IMG/VR virus record: IMGVR_UViG_3300042691_006710
Span: 1-42,997 of that record
DNA length: 42,997 nt
Source of the DNA: a virus
Direction: 5' to 3' (one strand)
Shown: positions 7,597 to 15,123 of the stretch, one piece after another
Position numbering within the stretch: the stretch's first letter is position 1
Layout: each line of letters opens with the position of its first letter
Notes under the pieces: generated by a model
Databases searched by the model: none
What the model saw: the letters and a program-made list of their open reading frames with translations, nothing else
Told to the model about the DNA's origin: nothing
Position numbers and translations under genes: made by a program

Positions 7597-7604
7597 TATT
7601 TATC
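7597..7604 (-). promoter_or_regulatory. Late-promoter-like box GATAAATA abutting a start codon
   Basis: GATAAATA on the minus strand ends five bases before the ATG of the tube-fold gene and lies after the gp19 terminator. This is a sensible place for a promoter restarting transcription. No Shine-Dalgarno lies between box and ATG. Confidence 0.45.
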
Positions 7605-7639
7605 GACTACAGAAAACTACGTAGTTAATGAAAAGTCGT

Positions 7640-7665
7640 AAAAAAAGGCTGCTGCCAGCCTTTTT
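7640..7665 (-). terminator. Intrinsic terminator after gp19
   Basis: A perfect 10-bp stem (AAAAAGGCTG with CAGCCTTTTT) with a 4-base loop, followed on the minus strand by a seven-T run. It starts eight bases after the gp19 stop codon and separates the sheath/tube unit from the downstream genes. Confidence 0.9.
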
Positions 7666-7672
7666 AGTTTGA

Positions 7673-8311
7673 TTAAGTACGACCTGGGCCGGTAATCATT
7701 GACGATGCTGCTACACTTCGTCCAAGGCCTGTAGTGATACCAACACCAGCGCCGCCGCCAACTTGACTTGCGTTATCATACTTGATAGTCATAGTGATAG
7801 TAACTGCTTCGTTAGCACTATACGCTAAGTTGTTATAGTTAACGTTTTCTAGATAGCAACCGTATAGTTCCCATGTTTCTAACACTGTTGGGGTATTGTT
7901 TCCATTACCGCCATCTAAGATTTCGTATTTGGTTGTAAACTTATAGTCGATACCAGCTGCCGCAGAACTCATTTCTAAGAAGTCAAATTGTTTCTGTAGT
8001 TGCTCGCCTACTAGTTTACTCACGCTACCATCAACGGAATCGCGAACGTTTAAAGCTACTGCTGTCCAGCTATGTCTACCTGCTAGGTAAACTCTGCTGT
8101 TGTAAGTAGGAACTTCAATTGCTTCAAATTGCACTGTTGGTCTTGCGATATCGATAACCTGTTTAGTTAGTTCAGTTGCTTGTCCTGATGTAACGCCAAA
8201 GCCAATTAAAGTAACTCTAAAGCGATACTTTAACTTTGGCATCAACAAGCCTTGTGAACCAGCTCCACTTTCTAGTGGAACTGTAAAGTTGTTTAATGAT
8301 GAAATTGCCAT
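7673..8311 (-). CDS. gp19: Tail tube protein (gp19)
   Basis: Hexameric rings of gp19 form the inner tube through which DNA passes. The 212-aa protein has the tube fold signature: an N-terminal strand KLKYRFRVTLIGFG, a middle AIEVPTYNSRVYLAGRHSWTAVALNVRDS, and C-terminal strands ETWELYGCYLENVNYNNLAYSANEAVTITMTIKYDNA. It is longer than T4 gp19 (163 aa), mostly from loops and a Gly-rich C-terminal tail. Position immediately after the sheath gene matches T4 order. The leader has a Shine-Dalgarno (AAGGAAA), and a strong terminator follows. Confidence 0.92.
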   Translation of the reverse strand: MAISSLNNFTVPLESGAGSQGLLMPKLKYRFRVTLIGFGVTSGQATELTKQVIDIARPTVQFEAIEVPTYNSRVYLAGRHSWTAVALNVRDSVDGSVSKLVGEQLQKQFDFLEMSSAAAGIDYKFTTKYEILDGGNGNNTPTVLETWELYGCYLENVNYNNLAYSANEAVTITMTIKYDNASQVGGGAGVGITTGLGRSVAASSMITGPGRT

Positions 8312-8339
8312 TTTGTATGTTTCCTTTTATAATTTAGGA

Positions 8340-11300
8340 TTAACCTAACGCAGCGATTTCACCAGTATTTTTCAAGCGTAGTGGAATGAAAATAAATTCC
8401 ACAGCCTTAACCGGTTCAATAGCAATGTCTAAGTATAATTCATTTCTATCAATTCTTGATGGTGTATTGTTAGATTCGTCGCACACTACAATGTAGTCGT
8501 ACAAGGCACGTTGTCCTACAAGTTCTAGCATTAAACTTTCTGCCGCAGATTTTACTTGATCTCTAGTGATTTTATCATTAGGTTCAAAGATATACGGTTT
8601 AGCAAGAGCGTTTAGTTGTCTACGTAAGTAAATTACCAATCGAGCTACGTTGATACGATCCAATGCACTTGCTGCCTTAGCGCGAGTCTTTTGTCCGTAG
8701 TTAACCAATCCAGTTCCTGTTAAGAATGTAATTGGGTTAATCTTAGCTTCATATAGTGTATCACGTTGTCCGTTGTTTAGAGCAACACTGGCAAACTCAC
8801 CTTCGCTGGTAACATAACCAACTGCAGTTGCGTTAGTAATACCACCACGGCGTACACCTGCTGGAGCAAACCAAGGATAAGCCACTTGGTCATTCAACGC
8901 AATAGTACGCAAAATCATGTGGCTTGGAGGAACAACAACATTGTTACCAAAGTTGTCGCTTGTGAAGCCCCATGGATAGAACATACCCATGTATTCGTCG
9001 TAGCTTACGCCACCTAAGTCGTTGTCTTCTAGTGCTAGACGTTGGTTCGTACCCCATGCTAGTAAACTAGTTGCGTCAGGTGTTAGACGTGCTGGTGTAT
9101 CACCCACTACAAATGCGGTCAAGCCTCTGTCGTAGTTCAATGTAATTAATTCACCAATTAGTTCTGGATAACCAGGGCAAGCTAACAAGTTAAACACGCG
9201 ACTTTCTTCGTCACGGATTTCTTGATTGCTATTAACTGTTGCTTGTAGAGCACGTACAACTACCTTACGCTGTGCCTTACGACCAAACGTACCAGATCCG
9301 TCATCTTGATTGCTGCTCACTGTTACCCAACGGTGTGGGTAATATAGAGCCATACTTTCGTCGTTGTTACGGATGTTATCGGCATCAACATCGATATAAT
9401 TTTGTCTAAATTCTTTTACGTTGAAACCACTTCGACGTGTGTTCCATAGCAACATACCTTTTGGATACAATGCTGGATCTGGAGCATCAAAATCTAAGTA
9501 ATCACTCGATAACAATTCTTCAATGGTTGCTGGTTCGTCACTAGTTGCGCCTGCTGTATTATAGCGAGCATCAGCGAATAACATACCATCTTCAGTACTT
9601 TGATCACTCTTATCTACTAGGAACCACTTTAATAAATCTTTATTAAATCGGTATACTGTACCCCAGTTCTCAGTATCGCTGCTATCAACCCATAAGTCGC
9701 CAGTTTCTAACGGCGAGCCATCGACTTGTGTTTCTGGCTTGGTAGCACTTACTAACGGACCTGTTGGATCCGTACTTGGGAATTCATTTAGATATCCAAC
9801 CCAATTGTTTCCATCGTGTACCATGATATCGATTTCGTCAACAACACTGCTGTACCATAATGTACCGTCTGCTGTTAAACTTGTTGGAGGATTACTCTTA
9901 GCAGAGTAAGTCAAAGGCTCCCATAAGCTAGCAACATAATCGTGGTCTGCGGCAGGATCTAAGTACAAGTTAAGAGTACCATTTCCTGTACTTGGCTCGT
10001 ATTCTGCGAATCCAAGAGCTGCCAACGGGCCGTTCGAGCCGTCTAGCAAGTGAATGTCACCGCCGTCTTCGTGAACAATTTGTAATCGATTTTGACTGTC
10101 GACACTAGCTTCAATAGGAGAACCTGTTGGTAATAGTGTGTTAATAGCTGTAGCTACAGTTGCAGCGTTGGCAACAGCTGGTGTTGTAATAGTGAAACTA
10201 ATAGTAGTATCATTAGTTAGTACAGCTGAACCTTTTTCTGTATAAGCAATGTCAAAAGTATAACTTGTACTTTCACCGCTTACAGTAAATGTTAAGTCAT
10301 TAGCTGGACTTGCGCCACCAAGGTCAGTACCTAAAATCTTTAAGGTATTTCCTGATTGATAGCCGGAGCCACCGCTTGTAATGGTAATTGTTGTGTTTGA
10401 AGATGTATAAGTTGTTCCTGTACCAGTCTTGTCAACAGTAGCTACTGCACCCAAGCCTGAACCAGACACTGTTACAATCCCAACAGTAGTATAAGTTGCT
10501 GCTGCTGCTACACTTGTACCTGTAACGGCAGTTACCGCAGTTAATACACCTGCGTCGCCTGCGAATGTACTTGCTGTCACTTTGCTTGACTTGATAGTTG
10601 TAGGAGCTGCGCTCTTTCTACGGTACATGACAAAATCAGCTTGTTGAGGATTAGATTCGGTAGCATTATATTTTACATATAATTGACCAGCTGCTAAGTT
10701 TGCGCCGCCGCCCGACTTATCCAACTTATATAAAGCTGTTGTAGGATCAGAATATAATGGAGCATCAATTTGTTCAAATAGTTGTGTTGTGCTATTGTAA
10801 CGTTTTGCTCTCCAACGTGCGCCTAAATTAGGCTCTGTTGTTTTAATCCATACACTGCCTGTAGGAGCATCTAAATCTCCAGTTTTCCATTGAGGAACAC
10901 TGGTGTGAGGAGACATTGACAATAATACGTTGCCAGCCCAGCTGTTATCCCAAGCTGTAGTACCGACTTGTACCCAAGTACCGCTGTCATTTCTATACCA
11001 TACAGTCATTGGATGAACCGTAGTTAAATCTGGTTCTGTAACATCGTCACCAACTGCTACAATAGCATAGCTGCCGTTCTTACCAACACTACTTACAGGG
11101 CCGCCTGTGCCAGCATTTACTTTAGTTGGGTCTGTAATTACTAAAGGTATTTTATTAGTAAATGTTTGGCCGCCTGTTACTGTAGCAGCTTCGCCGTTCC
11201 ATTCAAAAATACCCCAATTGGTATTATCAGTATCTAACCAATAGGTTCCATTGTTTGGTTCTGCTGTCGGAGCACTAGCACTAGCATCTAGCTGGTCTAG

Positions 11301-11645
11301 ATCTAAATCAGCACGTACTACATAAGCACGATTACTAACACCTAACAAACTGTAAGCAGCCTGTAGACCATATTCGTTCTGTTCACCAGCATGAATTGGA
11401 TTGTTGCTTGCATCTGTTTTGAAGACAGGATCGCCAAAAGTATCTCCAAGATCTTTTTGACTTGTTAGTAGGTATACGCGACCTGCGTTGGCCTTTAATG
11501 TACCTGGAGCAGTGCCGTCTCCTGCACTGTTACTTTTGTCTTGAGCAGAGGCAACCACAATCATTGGGACTGTGCCGGGCTCCGCTGGGGTATAAAACGA
11601 TTCGTCAATTACTTTGACTTCTACGCCTGGTGAACTTAATGCCAT
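8340..11645 (-). CDS. gp18: Tail sheath protein (gp18), enlarged
   Basis: The contractile sheath subunit. The sheath N-terminus (MALSSPGVEVKVIDES) and the C-terminal core (about 730-1101) are clear, with WNTRRSGFNVKEF, VPPSHMILRTIALND, WFAPAGVRRGG and KINPITFLTGTGLVNYGQKT. At 1101 residues it is far longer than T4 gp18 (659). The extra material (about 125-690) is insertions: repeated Trp-rich units near 133-150, 212-228, 263-292, 593-618 and 649-676; a Gly/Thr-rich Ig-like or GGSGY-type region (about 360-460); and a flagellin-like segment (about 460-550). These probably decorate the outside of the sheath. A Shine-Dalgarno (AGGAG) precedes the ATG, with a late-like box ACTAAATA about 34 bases upstream. 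Confidence 0.95.
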   Translation of the reverse strand: MALSSPGVEVKVIDESFYTPAEPGTVPMIVVASAQDKSNSAGDGTAPGTLKANAGRVYLLTSQKDLGDTFGDPVFKTDASNNPIHAGEQNEYGLQAAYSLLGVSNRAYVVRADLDLDQLDASASAPTAEPNNGTYWLDTDNTNWGIFEWNGEAATVTGGQTFTNKIPLVITDPTKVNAGTGGPVSSVGKNGSYAIVAVGDDVTEPDLTTVHPMTVWYRNDSGTWVQVGTTAWDNSWAGNVLLSMSPHTSVPQWKTGDLDAPTGSVWIKTTEPNLGARWRAKRYNSTTQLFEQIDAPLYSDPTTALYKLDKSGGGANLAAGQLYVKYNATESNPQQADFVMYRRKSAAPTTIKSSKVTASTFAGDAGVLTAVTAVTGTSVAAAATYTTVGIVTVSGSGLGAVATVDKTGTGTTYTSSNTTITITSGGSGYQSGNTLKILGTDLGGASPANDLTFTVSGESTSYTFDIAYTEKGSAVLTNDTTISFTITTPAVANAATVATAINTLLPTGSPIEASVDSQNRLQIVHEDGGDIHLLDGSNGPLAALGFAEYEPSTGNGTLNLYLDPAADHDYVASLWEPLTYSAKSNPPTSLTADGTLWYSSVVDEIDIMVHDGNNWVGYLNEFPSTDPTGPLVSATKPETQVDGSPLETGDLWVDSSDTENWGTVYRFNKDLLKWFLVDKSDQSTEDGMLFADARYNTAGATSDEPATIEELLSSDYLDFDAPDPALYPKGMLLWNTRRSGFNVKEFRQNYIDVDADNIRNNDESMALYYPHRWVTVSSNQDDGSGTFGRKAQRKVVVRALQATVNSNQEIRDEESRVFNLLACPGYPELIGELITLNYDRGLTAFVVGDTPARLTPDATSLLAWGTNQRLALEDNDLGGVSYDEYMGMFYPWGFTSDNFGNNVVVPPSHMILRTIALNDQVAYPWFAPAGVRRGGITNATAVGYVTSEGEFASVALNNGQRDTLYEAKINPITFLTGTGLVNYGQKTRAKAASALDRINVARLVIYLRRQLNALAKPYIFEPNDKITRDQVKSAAESLMLELVGQRALYDYIVVCDESNNTPSRIDRNELYLDIAIEPVKAVEFIFIPLRLKNTGEIAALG

Positions 11646-11678
11646 ATCAGCTTCTCCTAAGGGTTCTTGTTCTAATTG

Positions 11679-11686
11679 TATTTAGT
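11679..11686 (-). promoter_or_regulatory. Late-promoter-like box ACTAAATA upstream of gp18
   Basis: ACTAAATA on the minus strand lies 33 bases before the gp18 ATG and leaves a conventional leader with an AGGAG Shine-Dalgarno. Two mismatches to TATAAATA; supported by its place in the only gap in front of a gene expected to be very highly expressed. Confidence 0.4.
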
Positions 11687-11742
11687 GTATTTTGGCAAAA
11701 TCTCACGCTAATACACCACCGAAAAGGGGAAGAAAAGGTGCG

Positions 11743-11750
11743 TATAAATA
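11743..11750 (+). promoter_or_regulatory. Perfect T4 late-promoter box TATAAATA
   Basis: An exact TATAAATA on the plus strand ends four bases before the ATG at 11755. It is also the evidence for choosing that start over the longer frame beginning at 11692, since the transcript should begin at or beside this ATG. Confidence 0.6.
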
Positions 11751-11754
11751 CAGT

Positions 11755-12093
11755 ATGGCAAGACCGTTATGTATTTGTGGATTTAGACCAGCAGCCGTTA
11801 ACTATATTAAGAACGGTCGCACCTACTATAGGAAAAAATGCGAAAGCTGTCTAGCAGGTGGTGTAGGACATGGCATCCCAAAATGGTATTCCGACGGATA
11901 CCGTATGAAAAGTGTCTGCGATAAATGCGGCTTTAAAAGCAAACACAGTGAACATTTTAACGTCTTTCATGTAGACGGCAATCTCAATAACAGTAGGCCA
12001 CTAAATTTAAAAACTGTCTGTGCTAACTGTCAGCGTACTCTAGCTAAAGAAGGTGTTAAGTGGACTCAGGGTGGGCTTCAACCAGATTTTTAA
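11755..12093 (+). CDS. Zinc-binding HNH / endonuclease VII-like protein
   Basis: A 112-aa protein from the ATG at 11755 (MARPLCICG). It has an N-terminal knuckle (C6-x-C8, C29-x2-C32) and an HNH-type core: C55-x2-C58, then H72-V-D74-G-N-L-N-N with a later N-L, then C89-x2-C92. The arrangement matches small HNH or endonuclease VII-like proteins common in aquatic T4-like phages. A nuclease is likely but unproven; a zinc-binding regulator is the alternative. The frame is open back to 11692, but a perfect late box ends four bases before 11755, so the shorter start is preferred. It is isolated on the plus strand, divergent from gp18, and its 3' end overlaps the convergent dNMP kinase by 38 bases. 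Confidence 0.75.
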   Translation: MARPLCICGFRPAAVNYIKNGRTYYRKKCESCLAGGVGHGIPKWYSDGYRMKSVCDKCGFKSKHSEHFNVFHVDGNLNNSRPLNLKTVCANCQRTLAKEGVKWTQGGLQPDF

Positions 12094-12703
12094 TTTGCGC
12101 AAACAAGTCGTCTATAGAACCGTTGTTGTCAATTTCTGAGTCGATACCTCTGCCAATCCATGCTGTTTCGCTAGCATGAATTCCTAATCGTTCCATTCGC
12201 ACTTTACTAATGGACCAACTCATATTACTGTGCCCTTGATTAACATTCCAAGCATCTTGATACCACTCAGGATCGCTGCCGCGCACTACACGCACTACTT
12301 GTCCGCCTGCGTTTTTAATAGCTTTAATTTCATTAGGAAAACGTACATCACTAATCACAATGTTATCTTTAGTTTTACGCATCTTGTTTTCCAAGCTGGC
12401 AATCCAAATATCATCATGGAAACCGTTACGGCAAACTTCTGTGCCCCATTGTTGTAAAATCCATCTTGGAGTTAGATTAGGTTTGTTTAAACGTTCTGCC
12501 CACCAAGTATCGACTTGTTCTCGCCATTCACGAGCTTCTTTTGTACGGCCTTCTAGCAGTGTTCTGTCCCAGCCAAACACTGCCGACACTGCGTCTTTGA
12601 GAGTGTTGGCAAAACTGTCTCTTCTAAAGCCATGAAAATTAACCAAATAGTCTGCGGCAGTATCTTTGCCAGAACCGATAAAACCTACGAAGCCTATAAT
12701 CAT
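12056..12703 (-). CDS. gp1: Deoxynucleoside monophosphate kinase (T4 gp1 type)
   Basis: Phosphorylates dNMPs to dNDPs for phage DNA synthesis in the host cytoplasm. The P-loop is G7-F-I-G-S-G-K-D-T15; an Asp after the Lys is typical of the T4 gp1 family. Other signatures are QQWGTEVCRNGFHDDIW (84-100), ISDVRFPNE (117-125) and HASETAW (176-182). At 215 residues it is slightly shorter than T4 gp1 (241). It has its own sigma-70-like promoter and AGGAG Shine-Dalgarno, unlike the surrounding late genes, which fits expression earlier in infection. The 3' end overlaps the convergent HNH gene. Confidence 0.9.
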   Translation of the reverse strand: MIIGFVGFIGSGKDTAADYLVNFHGFRRDSFANTLKDAVSAVFGWDRTLLEGRTKEAREWREQVDTWWAERLNKPNLTPRWILQQWGTEVCRNGFHDDIWIASLENKMRKTKDNIVISDVRFPNEIKAIKNAGGQVVRVVRGSDPEWYQDAWNVNQGHSNMSWSISKVRMERLGIHASETAWIGRGIDSEIDNNGSIDDLFAQIKNLVEAHPEST

Positions 12704-12724
12704 ACTATCTCCTACTGATAGTAT

Positions 12725-12753
12725 ATATTACATTTTTTTTACTAAGAGGTCAA
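12725..12753 (-). promoter_or_regulatory. Sigma-70-like promoter for the dNMP kinase gene
   Basis: On the minus strand TTGACC (12753-12748) and TAATAT (12730-12725) are separated by exactly 17 bases, close to a bacterial housekeeping promoter. Transcription would start near 12718, giving a leader of about 15 bases that contains AGGAG before the ATG at 12703. AT-rich gaps can yield such matches by chance. Confidence 0.5.
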
Positions 12754-12778
12754 TAGTGATTGGTTAAACAACTTATGT

Positions 12779-13408
12779 TTAAGCTAAGTGTTTCAAAAGT
12801 TGATCAATTTGGTCAGTATTTGTACGGCTCAATTTAAATCCCAAACGACTGGCGTTGCTAGCTCTTGTACGGTTTAATGGGTGTGTGCTGTTAGGATCCT
12901 GTTGTAATGCGCCAGACATATCTAAGTTATACATTGCTGCATCCTTTTTTCCAGCCATAAACTTAAATACCGCAGTTTTTTTATATCCTAATTTCATTGC
13001 TAACTGTATACCATAATCGTCGGCATCTAATTCTTCTTGACGTGTTGCTGCTGGACTAGCTGATAATTCATCAGGATGTTTAAGTGCTATGTGTCCTAAT
13101 TCATGTCCTATTGCAAATGCTAGTACATCATCCGGTGCATCCCAAAATACTGTTAAATCTATGCTGATAGATCTATTTTGTGGAGTACTTTGTATGTAAC
13201 TTTGATTGCTTTCTACCTTAATTACTACATCTTTAAGATCGGCAGCTTGACTACTAGCTTGTATCAAACGTTGTAACATAGAATTACATCGTGCAGCTAA
13301 TGTACGGAATCTTGGTGCCCACACTTTTTCAAATTCTTGCCTATTACTTGTTATTTGATCGCCAGGCTGATATTCACCTTCGGTTACAATTATTTCTCTT
13401 ACTTTCAT
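12779..13408 (-). CDS. M48-type zinc metalloprotease with candidate capsid-targeting leader
   Basis: A 209-aa protein. The gluzincin core is GHELGHIALKHPDE with H102-E103-L-G-H106. A downstream QEELDADDYG (124-133) supplies the third ligand, probably E126, and STHPLNRTRA (174-183) matches the Ser-Thr-His-Pro motif of M48 peptidases. There is no membrane segment or secretion signal, unlike HtpX or BepA. The first residues MKVREIIVTEG match the leaders of the two upstream genes and resemble T4 capsid-targeting leaders, so the protease may be packaged and injected. It starts one base from the stop of the 125-aa gene, last in a gp13-led unit. The substrate is unknown; host defence or host proteins are possibilities. 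Confidence 0.88.
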   Translation of the reverse strand: MKVREIIVTEGEYQPGDQITSNRQEFEKVWAPRFRTLAARCNSMLQRLIQASSQAADLKDVVIKVESNQSYIQSTPQNRSISIDLTVFWDAPDDVLAFAIGHELGHIALKHPDELSASPAATRQEELDADDYGIQLAMKLGYKKTAVFKFMAGKKDAAMYNLDMSGALQQDPNSTHPLNRTRASNASRLGFKLSRTNTDQIDQLLKHLA

Positions 13409-13409
13409 G

Positions 13410-13787
13410 TTAGACGCCGTACTTATTTCGTTTAGGTTTCGCCACAGGACTAGTTTTTTGAACGCTATCTAATTCTAAGCTACGCATGTCGCCGTGGTTA
13501 AGATCGTCATATTCAGCTCCTACTGCCTTTGCTGCTTTCTTAAACATCTCGTTTTCAACTTCGGTGTATGGGTGAACTGTTTTCTTTTTACCGTGCCAAC
13601 TTTTAGCATCGATATCAGGTGCTGTTTTACCATCGGTGCCTGCCATGGCTTGCCCTAGTTTAAAAGCTACATAGTCACTGTTGGCTCGTTCAGCATCGCC
13701 GTAGATGCTTATACCGCGACTGGATTGATTTTGTCGTTTGGTAATTTTAGCACGTTTTGCTTCTGAGATAATTTCTTTAACTTTCAT
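13410..13787 (-). CDS. Basic 125-aa protein with candidate capsid-targeting leader
   Basis: The N-terminus MKVKEIISEAKRAKI is close to the T4 internal-protein leader MKTYQEFIAEA, with I-S-E/A a good prohead-protease site. The rest is Lys/Arg-rich with a central GKKKTVHPYTEVENEMFKKA segment and a C-terminal SPVAKPKRNKYGV that I believe recurs in phage proteins. No enzymatic motif is visible. The size, basic charge and leader fit an internal head protein carried with DNA; this is inference. It is packed between the DUF6321-like gene (adjacent stop and start) and the metalloprotease (one-base gap), so the three are probably co-expressed after gp13. Confidence 0.75.
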   Translation of the reverse strand: MKVKEIISEAKRAKITKRQNQSSRGISIYGDAERANSDYVAFKLGQAMAGTDGKTAPDIDAKSWHGKKKTVHPYTEVENEMFKKAAKAVGAEYDDLNHGDMRSLELDSVQKTSPVAKPKRNKYGV

Positions 13788-14318
13788 TTAACAATTCCAT
13801 TTGCGCAAAGCTAGGGCCTTACGAGTGGGTTTGCCGTTGGGCTTCTTCATAGGACCTTTAACTCCGCCCATTCTAGCACAGAATGATTTACGGCGTTTTG
13901 CGGCCTTGCTGCCTTTTTTAAGTTTACTAGGTTTAGTAGTCACTGCCATTTGTAGTTTGCTACCTGGATTTTCTCTACGATAACTGGCCACACCTTTGGC
14001 GTTGAGTCCACCTTTTTTACTTTTGCCAGCACTGCGGCGCCATGCGGCAGTTTCTAACAATTCGTTGTCATCCACGCTGTCAAAGTCTTCCCAGATAACA
14101 TCTGGATCAACTCCGTGTTCTTCGGCCAGTTGTTCAACTAGATCTTCAATAAGATCAAACTGTTCATCTAAGGTTAGTTCTTCTTTGATTTTTTCGCAGT
14201 CGTTTACACGCTTGCCTTTATTTTTACCAGTGCCAGGCTGAGTGCCGACTTTTCTGTGTCCTGGCCAGCACTTCTGTGGACCTGCAACATTTTCTGTTAG
14301 TATTTCATGTACTTTCAT
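13788..14318 (-). CDS. Basic DUF6321-like protein with candidate capsid-targeting leader
   Basis: A 176-aa protein in three parts. The leader MKVHEILTEN has an I-L-T-E site. A Cys-containing basic segment (KCWPGHRKVG to NDCEKI, 16-44) is followed by an acidic helix (46-90). The strongly basic C-terminal domain (93-176) contains WRRSAGKSKKGGLNAKG, SYRRENPGSKLQ and KRRKSFCARMGGVKGPM, the signature I associate with the DUF6321 phage family. L87-L-E/T is a second possible prohead-protease site that would release this basic domain. The charge suggests DNA association. The gene starts two bases after the gp13 stop. Function is not established. Confidence 0.78.
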   Translation of the reverse strand: MKVHEILTENVAGPQKCWPGHRKVGTQPGTGKNKGKRVNDCEKIKEELTLDEQFDLIEDLVEQLAEEHGVDPDVIWEDFDSVDDNELLETAAWRRSAGKSKKGGLNAKGVASYRRENPGSKLQMAVTTKPSKLKKGSKAAKRRKSFCARMGGVKGPMKKPNGKPTRKALALRKWNC

Positions 14319-14320
14319 AA

Positions 14321-15085
14321 TTATCCAATCACAAATGTCATAGGAGTGCCGCCCGACACTAGAGTTTCAAGTTCTTTATCTAATTTTTCTATTTCTTCTT
14401 TACTGGCTGCTTTTAGGTCACTACCGTTGAGTTGTGTACCACCGCTCGGACCAGCAATTTGAGCAAACTTGCTACGAGCTTCGCCTAGTATACCTTTACA
14501 AACTGCCAGACTATAATCTCTAATCCATTGCTTGGCGTATAGATCATTTATAAGGTTGTAATCAGGTCTATAGTTGTAGCAACGAAGCATGATTGTTTCG
14601 CCATCAACAAACGGTCTTTGTAATATTCTTAATATATGGCTTTGTTGAATCCACTGAAATTCAATATAGCTACCGAACATACGGCCAACCATTTCTTGAT
14701 ATTGAGCAAACATATCGTACGTAGCAATACCGCCTAACATGGTACTGTTTAACAAGTATGTGTTAGTATAGGCAAGATTAAATGGTTCAAAATTAGTGCC
14801 TGTTCCACCGCCCGATCTAGATCCTAGCGTTCGTCTAAACACACTTTGTACAGCGATAACTTCGTCGGGCAATCTGTAATCGTTTTTGTCTTTTTCTAGT
14901 TCCAAAAACATGTAGCTTTCTTCAACAGCATTAGGGCTACGTTGCCTGAAGCGGTTAATAGTTTTTTCCAGGGCTGTTTCAAAATGGATAGGATCTAGTT
15001 CAACATCGATCATACCATCTGCCAGCATAGTGCGGCAATAATCGTATACTTTTTGTCTTTCAGCTTGTGGATTTGTTTCTGACAT
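14321..15085 (-). CDS. gp13: Neck protein (gp13)
   Basis: In T4, gp13 and gp14 form the neck that closes the packaged head and receives the tail. The 254-aa protein follows the family pattern: VYDYCRTMLADGMIDVELDP and FETALEKTINRFRQRSPNAVEESY at 14-63, then DYRLPDEVIAVQSVFRR, a central segment ILRILQRPFVDGETIMLRCYNYRPD, and KQWIRDYSLAVCKGILGEARSKFAQIAGPSGG with a short C-terminal tail ending in FVIG. It is shorter than T4 gp13 (309 aa) but close in form to homologues in aquatic T4-like phages. A Shine-Dalgarno (GGGAGA) and a late box in the adjoining palindrome lie upstream. It is divergent from the gp14-like and gp15 genes, unlike T4, where 13-14-15 are co-directional. Confidence 0.82.
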   Translation of the reverse strand: MSETNPQAERQKVYDYCRTMLADGMIDVELDPIHFETALEKTINRFRQRSPNAVEESYMFLELEKDKNDYRLPDEVIAVQSVFRRTLGSRSGGGTGTNFEPFNLAYTNTYLLNSTMLGGIATYDMFAQYQEMVGRMFGSYIEFQWIQQSHILRILQRPFVDGETIMLRCYNYRPDYNLINDLYAKQWIRDYSLAVCKGILGEARSKFAQIAGPSGGTQLNGSDLKAASKEEIEKLDKELETLVSGGTPMTFVIG

Positions 15086-15098
15086 TTGGTTCTCCCAT

Positions 15099-15118
15099 TA
15101 TATTTATTAATAAATATA
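15099..15118. promoter_or_regulatory. 20-bp palindrome carrying back-to-back late-promoter boxes
   Basis: TATATTTATTAATAAATATA is a perfect 20-bp palindrome in the 38-base gap between divergent gp13 and gp14-like genes. AATAAATA is read rightward at 15109-15116 and leftward at 15108-15101, so one site can drive both directions. The leftward transcript keeps a leader with GGGAGA; the rightward one would have at most a one- or two-base leader. Confidence 0.6.
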
Positions 15119-15123
15119 CTACT

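Noticed and set aside
11692-11754. Longer N-terminus for the HNH-type protein
   Set aside because: These 21 codons contain the perfect late-promoter box and would lie upstream of the expected transcription start; the family-like sequence begins at MARPLC.
12764-12782. 6-bp hairpin TTAAAC/GTTTAA at the end of the metalloprotease gene
   Set aside because: The stem is short and AT-only apart from one pair, and no T-run follows on the minus strand, so it is not convincing as a terminator.
15067-15123. Longer N-terminus for the gp14-like protein
   Set aside because: It would overlap the gp13 start and the palindromic promoter; the transcript should start near the ATG at 15124.
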